NCBI GenBank assembly: GCA_036873135.1
Contig: JAPTYO010000017.1
Coordinates: 5,766,001-5,830,000, forward strand
Length of the DNA: 64,000 nucleotides
Direction: 5' to 3'
Source of the DNA: Clarkia xantiana subsp. parviflora
Lineage: Eukaryota; Streptophyta; Magnoliopsida; Myrtales; Onagraceae
This document shows, piece by piece, positions 12,325 to 23,387 of this stretch (its first letter is position 1; each line of letters begins with the position of its first letter). The notes below the pieces were generated by a model, which saw nothing but the letters and a program-made list of their open reading frames with translations, ran no database searches and was not told the origin of the DNA. A program made the translations under genes and the position numbers.

Positions 12325-12626
12325 TGCTATGCGCGTTGACTTTGGCTACGCGCGTTGACTTGGCTATGCGCGTTGACTTTTGCTACGCGCGTTGACTTTT
12401 GCTACGCGCGTTGACTTTTGCTACGCGCGTTGACTTTTGCTACGCGCGTTGACTTTTGCTATGCGCGTCGACTTTCGCTACGCGCGTTGACTTTTGCTAT
12501 GCGTGTTGACTTTTGCTACGCGCGTTGAATTTTGCTATGCGCGTTGACTTTTTCTACGCGTGTTGACCTTTGCTTCGCGCGTTGACTTTGGCTACGCGCG
12601 TTAACTTGGCAATGCGTGTTGACCTC
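12325..12626. repeat. Tandem array of GCTACGCGCGTTGACTTTT, 18-19 bp units, about 16 copies
   Basis: Units alternate between GCTACGCGCG and GCTATGCGCG followed by TTGACTTTT or TTGACTTGG. Each copy holds TTGAC followed by T or C, which is the W-box core bound by WRKY factors. The array lies about 75-80 bases upstream of a plus-strand ATG (12701) that leads into the antisense gene of B. The regulatory reading is inference. Confidence 0.85.
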
Positions 12627-12867
12627 TGCTTGGTTCTTACAGATTGTGAAGTCGTAGTAACCTCTTGCGGAATTCCCTTCCTTTTGATCGAGTTGTCGCT
12701 ATGAGTAAGTCCTTCATTCTTACTTTGACAATTTTTGAGCATCTTGACACTCATAATGGATAGTCTCTTAAACGGCTATATGTCTTTCGTGAATTCATAT
12801 TACAGGTTGGTTTACCGGAAAGAGTTCGTCTCTCCATGCGGCGGCTTCGCGTATTGTTTCTCGCGCC

Positions 12868-13561
12868 TGATGGATATACGCCCAATTTGAACCCGTTGAC
12901 TTCCGAATCGTTTTATTTTGATCACCCCGTTAATGATTGTAAATCGAAACTTCGACCCAAACACCCAGCGGAAACACCAACGGTCCAGACGAGGCCGAAA
13001 TACTCATCCGGACCGAGGCAACAAGATCTCCCCTAGGGAGGGGTTGGGTGGCCACACCCAACCCCTACCCTTAGGGGTCGGATTTTCCTCCCCCCAAGGG
13101 CCCCGACACCATTTTCTGACTCCCATACTTGGTTTATTCTCGCCAACCTTCTCCGTGCCTTAAGATCTTAATTACGTGATTAAGGGCTAATTAATTGTGT
13201 TTAAAGGCTAACGATGTCATTAAGTCACCTTAATGAAACCGTTGCCTATAAATACAACTCTTCCACCATTCATTTGATCATCTGGGCAAAGTGCATAATT
13301 TAGCTCTTACATCTCTCTAGCTTTATCTCTCTACAAATACCATACTGACTTAGGCATCGGAGAGGGTACATCAAGCACCACCCCCCCCCCCCCTCCGTGC
13401 TTGGTATTGCCCCTCTTGCAGGGCGAGAATAGAAGAGAAGGCGAAGGACAGAAAGGTACGAACTAGGACGACAAGACTCAAGAGCACCGAATCCGCAACA
13501 TCTCCAGTGAGGAATAAGGCTTAGGTCGACCGCCCGTTGACCTGAAACTTAGACCCTAACA
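12868..13561 (+). repeat. 5' LTR of element C (694 bp)
   Basis: TATAAATA lies at about 13247-13254 and a C-run of 13 at 13381-13393. It is shorter than its partner because it holds fewer palindromic GATCTCCCC-type units (13020-13090). Confidence 0.93.
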
Positions 13562-13563
13562 CT

Positions 13564-13579
13564 TGGCACCGTCCGTGGG
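13564..13579 (+). other. Primer binding site of element C
   Basis: TGGCACCGTCCGTGGG lies two bases after the 5' LTR end. The tRNA is not assigned. Confidence 0.65.
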
Positions 13580-13611
13580 TTTCGAATAGAAAGCCTAATT
13601 ATCACCGACCA

Positions 13612-13791
13612 GATGGCAAGCGTATATGTCATTCATGGAGGCTATGGAGATGGAGGAGAGTCAGCAAATGCCAGAGAAGCGTATATGGCACAATTAGACG
13701 ACCGTAAACCAAAAGAAGAGCAAATAGAAAGAAAGAAAGAAGATGTAATACAATTTTCAAGAAGAGACATGGAGAATGTGCATTGATTATC
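13612..13791 (+). pseudogene. Gag/protease junction remnant of element C
   Basis: An ATG about 50 bases after the LTR opens a frame of 59 codons, starting MASVYVIHGGYGDGGES and ending at a TGA that overlaps the RT frame. The VIHGGYG.GGE motif matches the start of the protease frame in element B (HVIHGGFGAGGE). The following RT reads from MCIDYHDLN in another frame, so gag, most of the protease and the RT N-terminus were removed by deletion. Confidence 0.7.
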
Positions 13792-16661
13792 ACGACCTAA
13801 ACAAAGCATGCCCTAAGGACTCATATCCACTACCAAGAATAGATCAGTTAGTGGATGCAACATCAGGTCACCAACTAATGAGCTTCATGGATGCATACTC
13901 AGGATATAACCAGATAAAAATGGCCCCTGAAGACGCCCCTCACACAGCATTCTACGCTGATAGCGAGATATACCATTACACGGTGATGCCCTTCGGACTC
14001 ATAAATGCTGGAGCGACATACCAAAGAATGGTCAACAAAATCTTCGGGGACATGATAGGAAAGACAATGGAGGCATACGTGGACGACATGATCGTCAAAT
14101 CCAAAGAGAAGAAAGACCATGTGGAAAACCTTCGCTCAACGTTTGAGAGAATGAGGCAATACCAAGTCCGCCTAAACCCGAAAAAATGTGCATTTGGGGT
14201 ACAATCAGGGAAGTTTTTAGGCTTCATGGTAAGTCAGCGAGGCATAGAGGTAAACCCCGAGAAACTACAAGCAATTGAAGAAATGCAGTCACCTACGAAG
14301 TACAAAGAGGTTCAACGACTGAATGGGAGGTTGGCAGCTCTTAACAGATTCCTGTCCAAAATAGGAGACAAAGCATTACCCTTCTTTGAGGTACTAAGGG
14401 CAAACAAGAAGTTCGAATGGACACCAAGATGTTAAGAAGCCTTCCAACAACTCAAACAACATCTAAAGACACTACCACCCCTAGCAAAGCCTACGCCAGG
14501 GGAGCCCCTCTACCTCTACATCTCCGTGAGCAACGTGGCAGTAAGCTCGGTACTAATAAAAGAAGAAAACTCTGCACAATTGCCAATGTACTTCGTAAGT
14601 AAAACATTGGCAAAGTATGAGATCAACTACTTGCCAATAGAAAAGTACGTCTATGCACTGATTATATCAGCAAGGAAGTTGAGACCGTACTTTCATGGGC
14701 ACGAGGTAACAGTCCTCACAGACCAACCATTGAAACACCTCCTCCAAAGACCAGACACATCGGGAAGACTGACCAAATGGGCAATTGAGCTAAGTGAGTT
14801 TCGTATTCACTTTGCCCCTAGAACAGCTATAAAAGGGCAGGCTCTAGCAGATTTTATTGCCGAATTCACCGGAATTAATCCAGATGAAGACATGGGAGAA
14901 ATCAAAACTACAAGCGAGGCGAGTAGTAGTCAGGAGAAACAACCAGAAGAGTTATGGGAGATGCATACCGATGGGTCATCCAACGGAGGAGGTTCAGGTG
15001 CAGGCCTCCTATTATACCCACCAAGTAGGGATACACCTCTGCGCTATGCCAGGGCACTTACCTTTAAGGCAACGAACAATGAGGCTGAATACGAAGCATT
15101 GATAACAGACCTGAGAATAGCCAGAGGAGTAGGGGCAAAGCACCTAAGAGTCAAGTGTGATTCTCAACTAGTTGTCAACCAAGTGAAAGGAATTTACACT
15201 GCAAAGTCTGAAAACATGCAGAAATACTTACAGCAAGCCAGGGACCTAATAAAGAGCTTCCAAAGCTTCGACATTGAGTCAGTCCCAAGAGAACAAAACC
15301 AAGAGGCGGACGCCTTAAGCAAACTAGCCCTAGGGGCAGAAGCAGGCAAAGAGGTTCACTTTGTAGAGCAAAGAAGGCAATCAGTGATAGAACAAATGGA
15401 GGCTCTAGTAATAGATGAAGGAGAAGCCTGGATGACCCCAATGCGTCAGTACATCACAGAAGGAAAACTCCCAAAGGATAAGGTAGAGGCAGTCAAGATT
15501 GAAAGGATGGCTAGAAATTATGCAGTGATGGACAATGAACTCTACAAAAAAGGGTACTCCACACCCATCCTCAAATGCATAACATACCCAGAAACAGAGA
15601 GAGTACTTGCAGAACTCCATGAAGGAGATGCGGGGTGCCATGAAGGAGCACGATCAATAATCCGAAAGGTCTACAACCTAGGATACTATTGGCCATCAAT
15701 GAGCAAAGAAGCAGCAGACTTGGTACAAAAATGTGACCACTGCCAAAGGTACTCCAGAAACATAACAGCCCCAGCAGCAAAGCTAAGTTCCATCTCGGGA
15801 GCCTGGCCATTCACACAGTGGGGGATTGATCTGATAGGCCCCCTACCAAGAACAAAAGAGTAGAAAACTTGCATAAGAGTAGCAATAGACTACTTCTCCA
15901 AGTGGATAGAAGCAAAGGCAATGGGAAAGACAACAGACGAGCAAGTCGTTAACTTCATTCAATCTCACATTGTCTCGAGATACGGAGTCCCAAAAGCAAT
16001 AATAAGTGATAATGGCCCACAATTCAAGAGCAAGAAACTGCAATGGTATTGCGAAAATCTGAATATAGAGCACCGCTTCGCATCAGTAAAACACCCTCAG
16101 ACAAACGGGCAAGTAGAGTCGGCAAATAAAATAGTGCTAGACGGTCTAAAGAAACGACTCCATGCTACCAAGGGAAGTTGGGTAGATGAGCTGGAAAATG
16201 TTCTATGGGCAGTGCGGACAACACCAAAGATAGCCACAGGAGAAACACCATTTGGCCTAGTATACGGGACCGAAGCGGTGGCACCAGCAGAAATGGCTGT
16301 ATCATCACTAAGAACCACGTACTTTGAAGAGCATGAGAACAATAAAGCAAGGCTCTTAGACTTAGACCTTGTGGATGATAAAAGATGGAACTCAGAAGAA
16401 GCACAGGCACGAATGCGCCTTGTATCCGCAAGGTATTACAACCGCCAAGTCAAGGAGAGGCAATTCCACATAGGAGAACTAGTACTCAGAAAGAACAAGT
16501 TCTCACACTTAGACCAAGTCAGAAAATTATCTCCAAAGTGGGAAGGGTCGTATAAGATAGCATCAGTTCCATACGCAAATGCTTACCGCCTAGAGGATGG
16601 GGATGGGTATATCTCCACAAACACCTTCAGTGGGGAACACCTAAAGAAGTACTACGTCTAA
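13776..16661 (+). pseudogene. Tat-lineage pol of element C (RT to integrase), two in-frame stops
   Basis: One frame runs throughout. RT begins at MCIDYHDLNKACPKD and contains YVDD. The gypsy RNase H ends GQALADFIAEF. The second RNase H contains HTDGSSNGGGSGAG, EAEYEAL, KCDSQLVVNQ and EADALSKL, so its four acidic positions look intact. Integrase has H-H-C-C (LHEGDAGCHEG to CDHCQ) and IDLIGP, ISDNGPQF and NGQVESANK. A TAA at 14433-14435 sits where Glu is expected (C.EAF), and a TAG at 15861-15863 interrupts the start of the integrase core. The frame ends TAA at 16661. Lacking the RT N-terminus, protease and gag, it cannot support its own replication. Confidence 0.95.
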
Positions 16662-16959
16662 GAAGACAGCACAAGCAAAAGACCATATCCTTGAAGTTAT
16701 TTCAAGTCATTACATATAATTGTTTAAGTTTTCCAAAAACAACTTTTGAGAAGGAGAACTCAAGAAGTTACTCCAACTCTACAACTATCTTTGATTTCCT
16801 CCAAAGGGTGTCTTGATCCACCCAAGGCATCCTATGTGTACAAAAAACATGAATGCTCCTAAGGGAGTAGGAGTTACTCAAAAAGTATTTTCCGATGAAT
16901 GCGGTGATATAATCATTGAGTTATCCTTACACAGATATGACATCAAGTCAACAACACCT
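16662..16959 (+). other. Spacer after pol of C, no gene seen
   Basis: Non-coding sequence between the pol stop and the first tandem array of C. Confidence 0.5.
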
Positions 16960-17430
16960 TCAACGCCACCAAGAGCGTATCTTGAGAGTAGTTCTAAAAC
17001 TACGAACCCTGTGCCCTCCGGGAGCCTATCCCGTGAACAGATTCGACGCCCCCAAGAGCGTATCATGAGAGTAGTTTTTACACTACGACCTTCGACGCCC
17101 CCAAGAGCGTATCTTGAGAGTAGTTTTTATACTACGACCTTTGACGCCCCCAAGAGCGTATCTTGAGAGTAGTGTTCATACTACGACCTTCGACGCCCCC
17201 AGGAGCGTATCTTGAGAGTAGTTTCTATACTACGACCTTCGACGCACCCAAGAGCGTATCTTGAGAGTGGTTTCCAAAAACTACGAATTTCGATGCCCCC
17301 AAGAGCGTATCTTGAGAGTAGCTTCTAAAACTACGACCTTCGACGCCCCCAGGAGCGTATCTTGAGGTAGATTTCAAACTACCAGATTCGACGCCCCCAA
17401 GAGCGTATCTTGAGGTAGATTTCAAACTAC
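16960..17430. repeat. Tandem array, about 49-bp unit, roughly 9 copies
   Basis: The unit contains TTCGACGCCCCCAAGAGCG and TATCTTGAGAGTAGTTT, then TACTACGACC. The last copies are shortened. It lies in the 3' untranslated region of C. Confidence 0.9.
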
Positions 17431-17865
17431 CAGTTTCGACGCCCACCAAGAGCGTATCTTTGGTCTAACTACTGGTGCCCTCCGGAGCATATCTCGTGAA
17501 CAGTTTCGACGCCCTCCGGGAGCGTATCCCGCGAACAGTTTCGACGCCCACCAAGAGCGTATCTTTGGTCTAACTACTGGTGCCCTCTGAGAGCGTATCT
17601 CGTGAACAGATTTGACGCCCACCAAGAGCGTATCTTTGGTCTAACTACTGGTGCCCTCCGAGAGCGTATCTCGTGAACAGTTTCGACGCCCACCAAGAGC
17701 GCATCTTTGGTCTAACTACTGGTGCCCTCCGAGAGCGTATCTCGTGAACAGTTTTCGACGCCCACCAGGAGCGTATCTTTGGTCTAACTACTGGTGACCT
17801 CGAGAGCCTGTCTCGTGAACAGATTCGACGCCCACCAAGAGCGTATCTTTGGTCTAACAATATCA
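17431..17865. repeat. Tandem array, about 70-bp unit derived from the 49-bp repeat
   Basis: The unit contains GACGCCCACCAAGAGCGTAT, CTTTGGTCTAACTACTGGTG and CCCTCCGAGAGCGTATCTCG. It shares the GACGCCC..AAGAGCGTATCT core with the preceding array, so one array probably arose from the other. Confidence 0.9.
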
Positions 17866-18297
17866 TACATTCCATTCAAAGGGCATTAGAAGAGATCATT
17901 GCACAATACTAAGAAGGATCCCATGAGAAAGTAATTTCAAAGTAAGATTGTAAGAAGAACACATAATGTTTTTTCTTGATGAAATAGCAGGTACGAGGAT
18001 GAAGGAAAACACCAAAGAAACGCAAAGAAAATGAAGCATCAGAAAGGGAAGGATCCATAACCAAAGAGCTATACATAAAGGCACAAGAGGTTATCATGAA
18101 AAGGGGAGATAAACACCTCGCATGCATGCCATAAGTAAAGACACAAGTGTCAAACAAAGATGGCAAAACTAGGAAATGTGGAGTTTCAAACTCTAAAGAC
18201 AAGCATAAAAAAGCTAGAGGCCAAAAAGGAGAAATACGACCCAAATTAAGAAGAACCTCAAGCCACAAACTCGCGAAACCACCACAAGAGATGGGTG
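17866..18297. other. Non-coding spacer in element C
   Basis: Purine-rich sequence between the arrays and the 3' end of the antisense gene. No convincing frame is seen. Confidence 0.45.
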
Positions 18298-19095
18298 TAC
18301 TACTTCCTTATCTTGGCAATATGCCTAACAGCGAAGTCAGACAAATCACCAAGCTGAGAAAAAGGAAAGTCAGAAGCAGTCATGTACATACGCTCAAGAA
18401 TCGCCTTCAAAGAAATACGCTTAGCCACAGAGCAGCGAACACCGATAGCAGCCTGATAAGAGGAAGAAGCCTTATACTCAGCGATAGCACACCCTTTCTC
18501 CTCCACACGAAACATCTCCTCAAGGGACACCAACTCAGCAGCCTGAAGTACTTCATCGCGATAAGACTTTTGTCTTAATGTTTCAATCTGTTCTTTAAGA
18601 AGGGCAATACTACTCTCCAAATCTCGGCACTGCAAATCTGTGATACGACTACGCTCCAAACAACTAACAAGCCTAGAATTAAGGGAGACACAAATGTCCT
18701 CGTGCACCTTCTTCTCCTCAACAAGATCAATAACAAGGGTGGACAAATTAACAAGGTCGGCAATACCCTGCGACAAAAACAAAGGATGAGACAGATAAAG
18801 CAAAAATGAAATGTCCTAAAAGATAACACGGTTAAGAAAAGTTACAGAAGCATAGCGAGCCAACACATCATGAGCCAATTCATAAGCTGCCTCCGACCCT
18901 TTAGAAGGGGGCACACGATCGGCAGGAGGAACAGCAGACTGCAAAACACGAACTCCAACCTCATGAGTTTGTAAAGAAGATTGATTGTCAAAATGAGCCC
19001 CACGCCCATAATAAGGCGCCCACTCAGACCCAACAATTCCATCAACAGAGGACGAGACAGCTCCTTTCGACTCAGACGCGGAAGACGAAGTCTAC
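18298..19095 (-). pseudogene. Antisense additional ORF (aORF) of element C, at least two exons
   Basis: It runs opposite to the pol of C. Exon 19095-18846 encodes THEVGVRVLQSAVPPADRVP, matching TPEVGVRVLRRCVPPGDRHS in element B. A donor GTAAC follows at 18845, and an acceptor TCGCAG ends at 18768. Exon 18767-18298 encodes a coiled-coil beginning GIADLVNLSTLVIDLVEEKK and ending near FPFSQLGDLSDFAVRHIAKI, matching VVADMVNMSSFVMELLSAKQ and FPFGELGPYASYALSHIEAL in B. Intron positions agree in the two elements. Upstream, 19330-19130 on minus may hold another exon (YIDAPQSRVREPSFPSS before a GTAAGTCC donor). Antisense aORFs are a known feature of Tat elements. The role is unknown. Confidence 0.7.
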
Positions 19096-19496
19096 CTACA
19101 ACAAGATACGGAGTAAACACCAATATACACTAAGGAAACTCAGACATTCGAGGACTTACCAAGCAAGGAAGAAGGAAAAGATGGCTCCCGGACCCTCGAT
19201 TGGGGGGCATCAATATAGAAAGAAGATGGTACCCTAACATCACCACCGCCCTTACCTCCAATTAGAGGACACCTCCCCGCACCATAAAAACCGATCTTTT
19301 TGCAATCGAAGGTCCGGTCCCGGAGTTAACTACTCCCACCCGTACTGGCCTCTTACTCCTCATCAATCACCAGGGAGATCTGCTGATCGAAAAAACGCAA
19401 GCTTAGCCCAAGGAAAACAGAAAGCGGACAGTAGACACAAGATAAACTCATTCTCCTAAAACGACGAATACAAAGTCAAAAGGTAAGAATAGAGAG
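19096..19496 (-). other. Possible upstream exon and intron of the antisense gene in C
   Basis: On minus there is an open stretch ending at a GTAAGTCCTCG donor near 19160, then a short intron to TTGTTGTAG near 19096. The frame upstream is not resolved. Confidence 0.35.
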
Positions 19497-19745
19497 ATGA
19501 TATGGGAAGACCCCACTGGCCAACAAGCAGAGGCATGGGGCAAGGGGAGATAGTTATAACCCCCAGCATAGAGAGGCCCCCTGGCCAACAAGCAGAGGCA
19601 GGGGGCAAGGGGAGATAGTTATAACCCCCAGCATAGAGAGGCCCCACTGGCCAACAAGCAGAGGCAGGGGGCAAGGGGAGATAGTCATAATCCCAGTATA
19701 GAAGACCCCACGCGCCAGCAAGCAGAAACATGGGGCAAGAAGATG
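19497..19745. repeat. Tandem array, about 65-bp unit, four copies
   Basis: The unit contains CTGGCCAACAAGCAGAGGCA, GGGGGCAAGGGGAGATAGTT and ATAACCCCCAGCATAGAGAG. The open frames across it are repeat artefacts. Confidence 0.9.
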
Positions 19746-20518
19746 AAAAGAGGATGAACCAAATAGGACTATATCACCATGAAGACCCACAAATAAAAAA
19801 CGAGACAAGTAAAGAAACAATCGAGGGAGAGGCGGGATTACGTCTCCCTAAAAGCAACGCTTACACAAAGCAAAAGGCACGTACCTCAATACGACATGCA
19901 TCCCAAGAAGCGAATCCAACCAAGGATCATAACCGCCTAAAAGAAAAAAGGACAACGAGAATGAGGTAATCACTTACCCCTTTTTATAGTACAAGAGAAT
20001 AGGGTTTTTTCTAAAACCGCCAAATCGACACCGTTGATTTTTAGAAAGGAAAAATTCAAGGGTCAGATTTAAAAACTGATACCCCTAGTTCCCATTAACC
20101 GCGGTTAAACTCACACCTACCACAGTTAGTATTCTATGGGTTTATTTTTAAGCATCCATACTTAGAAAATTTTAGACCAAAATTAAAATTTTTCTCCATT
20201 TAGACTTACCCCGACATGAAATTAAAGCATGGACCCGTTTAGCTGTATTCATATTACATCCCCACGCGAGCATATATTTTTCAAGTATACGCCCATGGCG
20301 GGGATAGATTTATTATTTCTATCTCAGACGGACACGTGCTTGGACACGTGTCCGTGCTATTTTGACGTTTGCAATTCCTCTATCTTATAAGGCAGGGGGC
20401 AGGGTCAGAGACACACATCCATGGGTAAATAAGTATTCCGACGAAAGGTAAAATCCCGGCTTCAAATTGCGCGTGTCATACCATCCTAAAATAGAGTCAA
20501 TCAAGGGTCAGGCCATTG
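19746..20518. other. 3' end of element C interior, no gene seen
   Basis: Sequence between the 65-bp array and the purine tract. On minus it lies upstream of the antisense gene and could contain its promoter; CTATAAAAAG on minus near 19980 is TATA-like. Confidence 0.35.
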
Positions 20519-20535
20519 GTTGACTCGGGGGCATG
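20519..20535 (+). other. Polypurine tract of element C
   Basis: TTGACTCGGGGGCATG lies directly before the TGATGG start of the 3' LTR. Confidence 0.7.
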
Positions 20536-21315
20536 TGATGGATATACGCCCAATTTGAACCCGTTGACTTCCGAATCGTTTTATTTTGATCACCCCGTTA
20601 ATGATTGTAAATCGAAACTTCGACCCAAACACCCCGCGGAAACACCAACGGTCCGGACGAGGCCGAAATACTCATCCGGACCGAGGCAAACTCACCTAGG
20701 TGAGGTCGGGTGGCCACACCCGACCTCCCCTAAGGGAGATCGGGTCAGCCAACCCGATCTCCCCTAGGGGAGATCGGGTGGGCCAACCCGATCTCCCCTA
20801 GGGGATATCAGGTGGACCAACCCGATCTCCCCTAGGGGACGGATTTTCCTCCCCCCAAGGGCCCGACACCATTTTCTAACCCCAATACTTGGTTTATTCC
20901 CGCCAACCTTCTCCGTGCCTTAAGATCTTAATTACGTGATTAAGGGCTAATTAATTGTGTTTAAAGGCTAACGATGTCATTAAGTCACCTTAATGACACC
21001 GTTGCCTATAAATACAACTCTTCCACCATTCATTTGATCATCTGGGCAAAGTGCATAATTTAGCTCTGACATCTCTCTAGCTTTATCTCTCTACAAATAC
21101 CATACTGACTTAGGCATCGGAGAGGGTACATCAAGCACCACCCCCCCTCCGTGCTTGGTATTGCCCCTCTTGCAGGGCGAGAAGAGAAGATAAAGCGAAG
21201 GACAGAAATGTACGGACTAGGACGACAAGACTCAAGAGCACCGAATCCGCAACATCTCCAGTGAGGAATAAGGCTTAGGTCGACCGCCCGTTGACCTGAA
21301 ACTTAGACCCTAACA
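20536..21315 (+). repeat. 3' LTR of element C (780 bp)
   Basis: This is a direct repeat of the 5' LTR. At about 20690-20840 it has several extra units built on the perfect palindrome GATCTCCCCTAGGGGAGATC, alternating with GGGT..CCAACCC. TATAAATA lies near 21005. Confidence 0.93.
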
Positions 21316-22601
21316 GCGCCGACCAGGCTTTGGTGACCCCTGCGCCCATCACTTCTGCCAATTCGGGGCGTGATCCTGGCAAAGGGTCTTCTACTCAGGT
21401 GACCGGGGATACTCCCCCAGTGTCTGATTCTCGCGTTTCTTCCAAGCGGACTGACACGGTGGTGCGTGGACCGACTGATCCCAAGCGCTTGAAGCCAAAT
21501 GCGGCTACTTCCACTCATAAAGTCAAGGAAGTCGCGAGTCGCAATGTAGCGCCATCTGCCCCCTAGTCGGGAAACCGACTTGTGGAAGTCCGCGGACTCT
21601 GTAAGTATACTTTTTATGATGTATTCCGTGGTTTTGTTATTTGTTGTTAACCACTTTCCTTCTTTGTTGTAGCGGTTCCTCCTCTTAGGCGCGACCATCT
21701 GGTCTGCCCAGTTGGATTGGATATTACTGGGGACACTTGGGCATCTTTTGGCAATGGTGGAGTTTATTTTCCCAAGGAGTCTTCACTTCGCACTCCAGAG
21801 GTTGGAGTTCGCGTGTTGCGTAGATGTGTTCCACCAGGTGATAGGCATTCTTGTCCATCGACTGATGAGGAGGCTGAGGCTTATGCGCAGAGTGCCTTAT
21901 CCCGGTTTTCTCCCGTAAGTATCTTGATTCTTTTGCCAAGTTTGTTGTTTTTGCGATTTATGTTTGGCTTATCGCATTGATGTGTGCAAGTTGTTGCCGA
22001 CATGGTAAACATGTCGTCTTTTGTTATGGAGCTGCTAAGCGCGAAGCAGGCAGCTATGGATAAGTGTGACGCTCTATGTCAAGAGCTGTCACGAACCAAG
22101 GAGGAAGCTCGCGTGATGAGTTCGAAGGTCACTGCTTCTGAGGGCCGTTATGAGGCGTGTCGTACTCGCTTATCAAAGCTTGAGTCTGAGATGATCGCTC
22201 TTGAGAAGATGGTTACAGACGATCTTCATTCTCAAGGAGCGGAATTACTTGCTCTCGGTAAGGAGAGTCGGGAGAAGGGCGTACAAGTTGGTTTTACCAA
22301 GTACTTGGGAACTTCTGATTTTGAAGCTGCTGTCGAGGAGAAAGTGAACCACTTAATGAGCGAGCGTTCCGAAGATTACTTCAGCCGTGTGAAGGATCTT
22401 GACCCTGGGTTCCCTTTTGGCGAGTTAGGGCCATATGCAAGTTACGCCCTTTCTCACATTGAGGCGTTGAACCTTTTGGAGTGTGGCCTTCCCAACTACG
22501 AGATGTTAGTTGATGATAGCGGAGATGTAAACGTCATTGTTACTTCTCCTGAGTTTATGGAGGTTGCCCCCGGGTCTTCTGGAGGTGGTGCCGCTATTTG
22601 A

Positions 22602-23387
22602 ACTGCTCGTTTTATTTTGAGCATGTTGGGCTCGTTTCCACTTTGCTTCTGTTTGTGTTTGGAACTTTGTTGGAGCTGTTCCTTGGTTGTTGTTTGTGAC
22701 TTGTTCGCTTTGAACTACGTCGTTTGAACCTGCTTTATACATAGCAGTTTGCATGATAACTTGTTAGTAATATTTCATACCGTTATCGCTTACTGTGTTT
22801 ACTGAGTGTTGATGACTAGTAACGTAGACATAGTCCCTGTAGTCGTGACCGATAGCCACTTTTGATTCAAGATTGCTTGCATGATGCGTTATGCATGTTG
22901 CTCGTCTTTCCTGCATAGCTTGTTGCTATATCTGTTGAAACCTGTCAAGTGATTCGCGTATAGCGACTTAACAAGTAGTATGTTTGAAATGTGTTATCTT
23001 GGCTTGGGCAAGATACTAGTTTATACCGTCTCTTAGTTCCACTCTAAGGCGACGTTGTACAAGACTCGACTTGTAAATTTTATGAGTTTTAAACAGGGTG
23101 CGCACCTGCCAGCGTGTATCAACCCGCGTTGGGGAAGCATACGTAAAAACATTTTTGGTTTTTGAAGGAGTATTTTGTGAACCCTAAAAAGCTTGTTGAT
23201 AAAATATTTGGAAAGGTGTTTGATACATAAAAAATTTGACAAAATATTTGATAAAATATTTGGTAAAATATTTGTGATACATGATTCCTGCGTCCAGGGA
23301 CCATGTAACACTTTTGAAAATATGAATTATGATGCATGTTTTCTGCGTCCAGGAACCATGCAACACAGTTTGAAAATCTGTAGTACG
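22602..23387. other. Element B, downstream of antisense gene, no gene seen
   Basis: This is non-coding sequence between the antisense gene stop and the 66-bp repeats. TATTTGATAAAATATTTGG-like short repeats occur around 23195-23275, and two copies of CTGCGTCCAGG(G/A)ACCATG at 23288 and 23342. It probably holds the 3' end of the antisense transcript. Confidence 0.4.

Larger units (their letters stand above)
12868..21315 (+). mobile_element. Ty3/gypsy Tat-lineage element C, plus strand, internally deleted, nested in B
   Basis: LTRs at 12868-13561 and 20536-21315 (TGATGGATATACG ... CCCTAACA) are flanked by perfect GCGCC copies at 12863-12867 and 21316-21320. The PBS TGGCACCGTCCGTGGG follows the 5' LTR and the purine tract TTGACTCGGGGGCATG precedes the 3' LTR. 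Inside, in order, are a short gag/protease remnant, RT to integrase (13776-16661), two tandem arrays, an antisense gene (18298-19095, minus) and a third tandem array. LTR differences look like about 1-2 percent outside a length-variable palindromic segment, which fits C being the youngest layer. Gag, most of the protease and the start of RT are deleted. Confidence 0.95.
12701..22601 (+). pseudogene. Antisense additional ORF (aORF) of element B, multi-exon, split by element C
   Basis: This gene runs opposite to the pol of B. A possible start is ATG 12701 with donor GTAAGT at 12705 and acceptor TTACAG ending 12805. The exon 12806-12867 is cut by element C and continues in the same frame at 21321-21600 (Ser/Thr/Pro/Lys-rich linker). 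It carries a TAG at 21564. Donor GTAAGT lies at 21601 and acceptor TGTAG ends at 21672. Exon 21673-21914 contains SSLRTPEVGVRVLRRCVPPG. Donor GTAAGT lies at 21915, and the last exon, about 21990-22601, is a coiled-coil ending in an acidic tail. The final acceptor reads CAAG, apparently mutated from CAG. The same architecture and sequence occur in element C. Antisense aORFs are known in Tat-lineage elements; the function is unknown. Confidence 0.7.
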
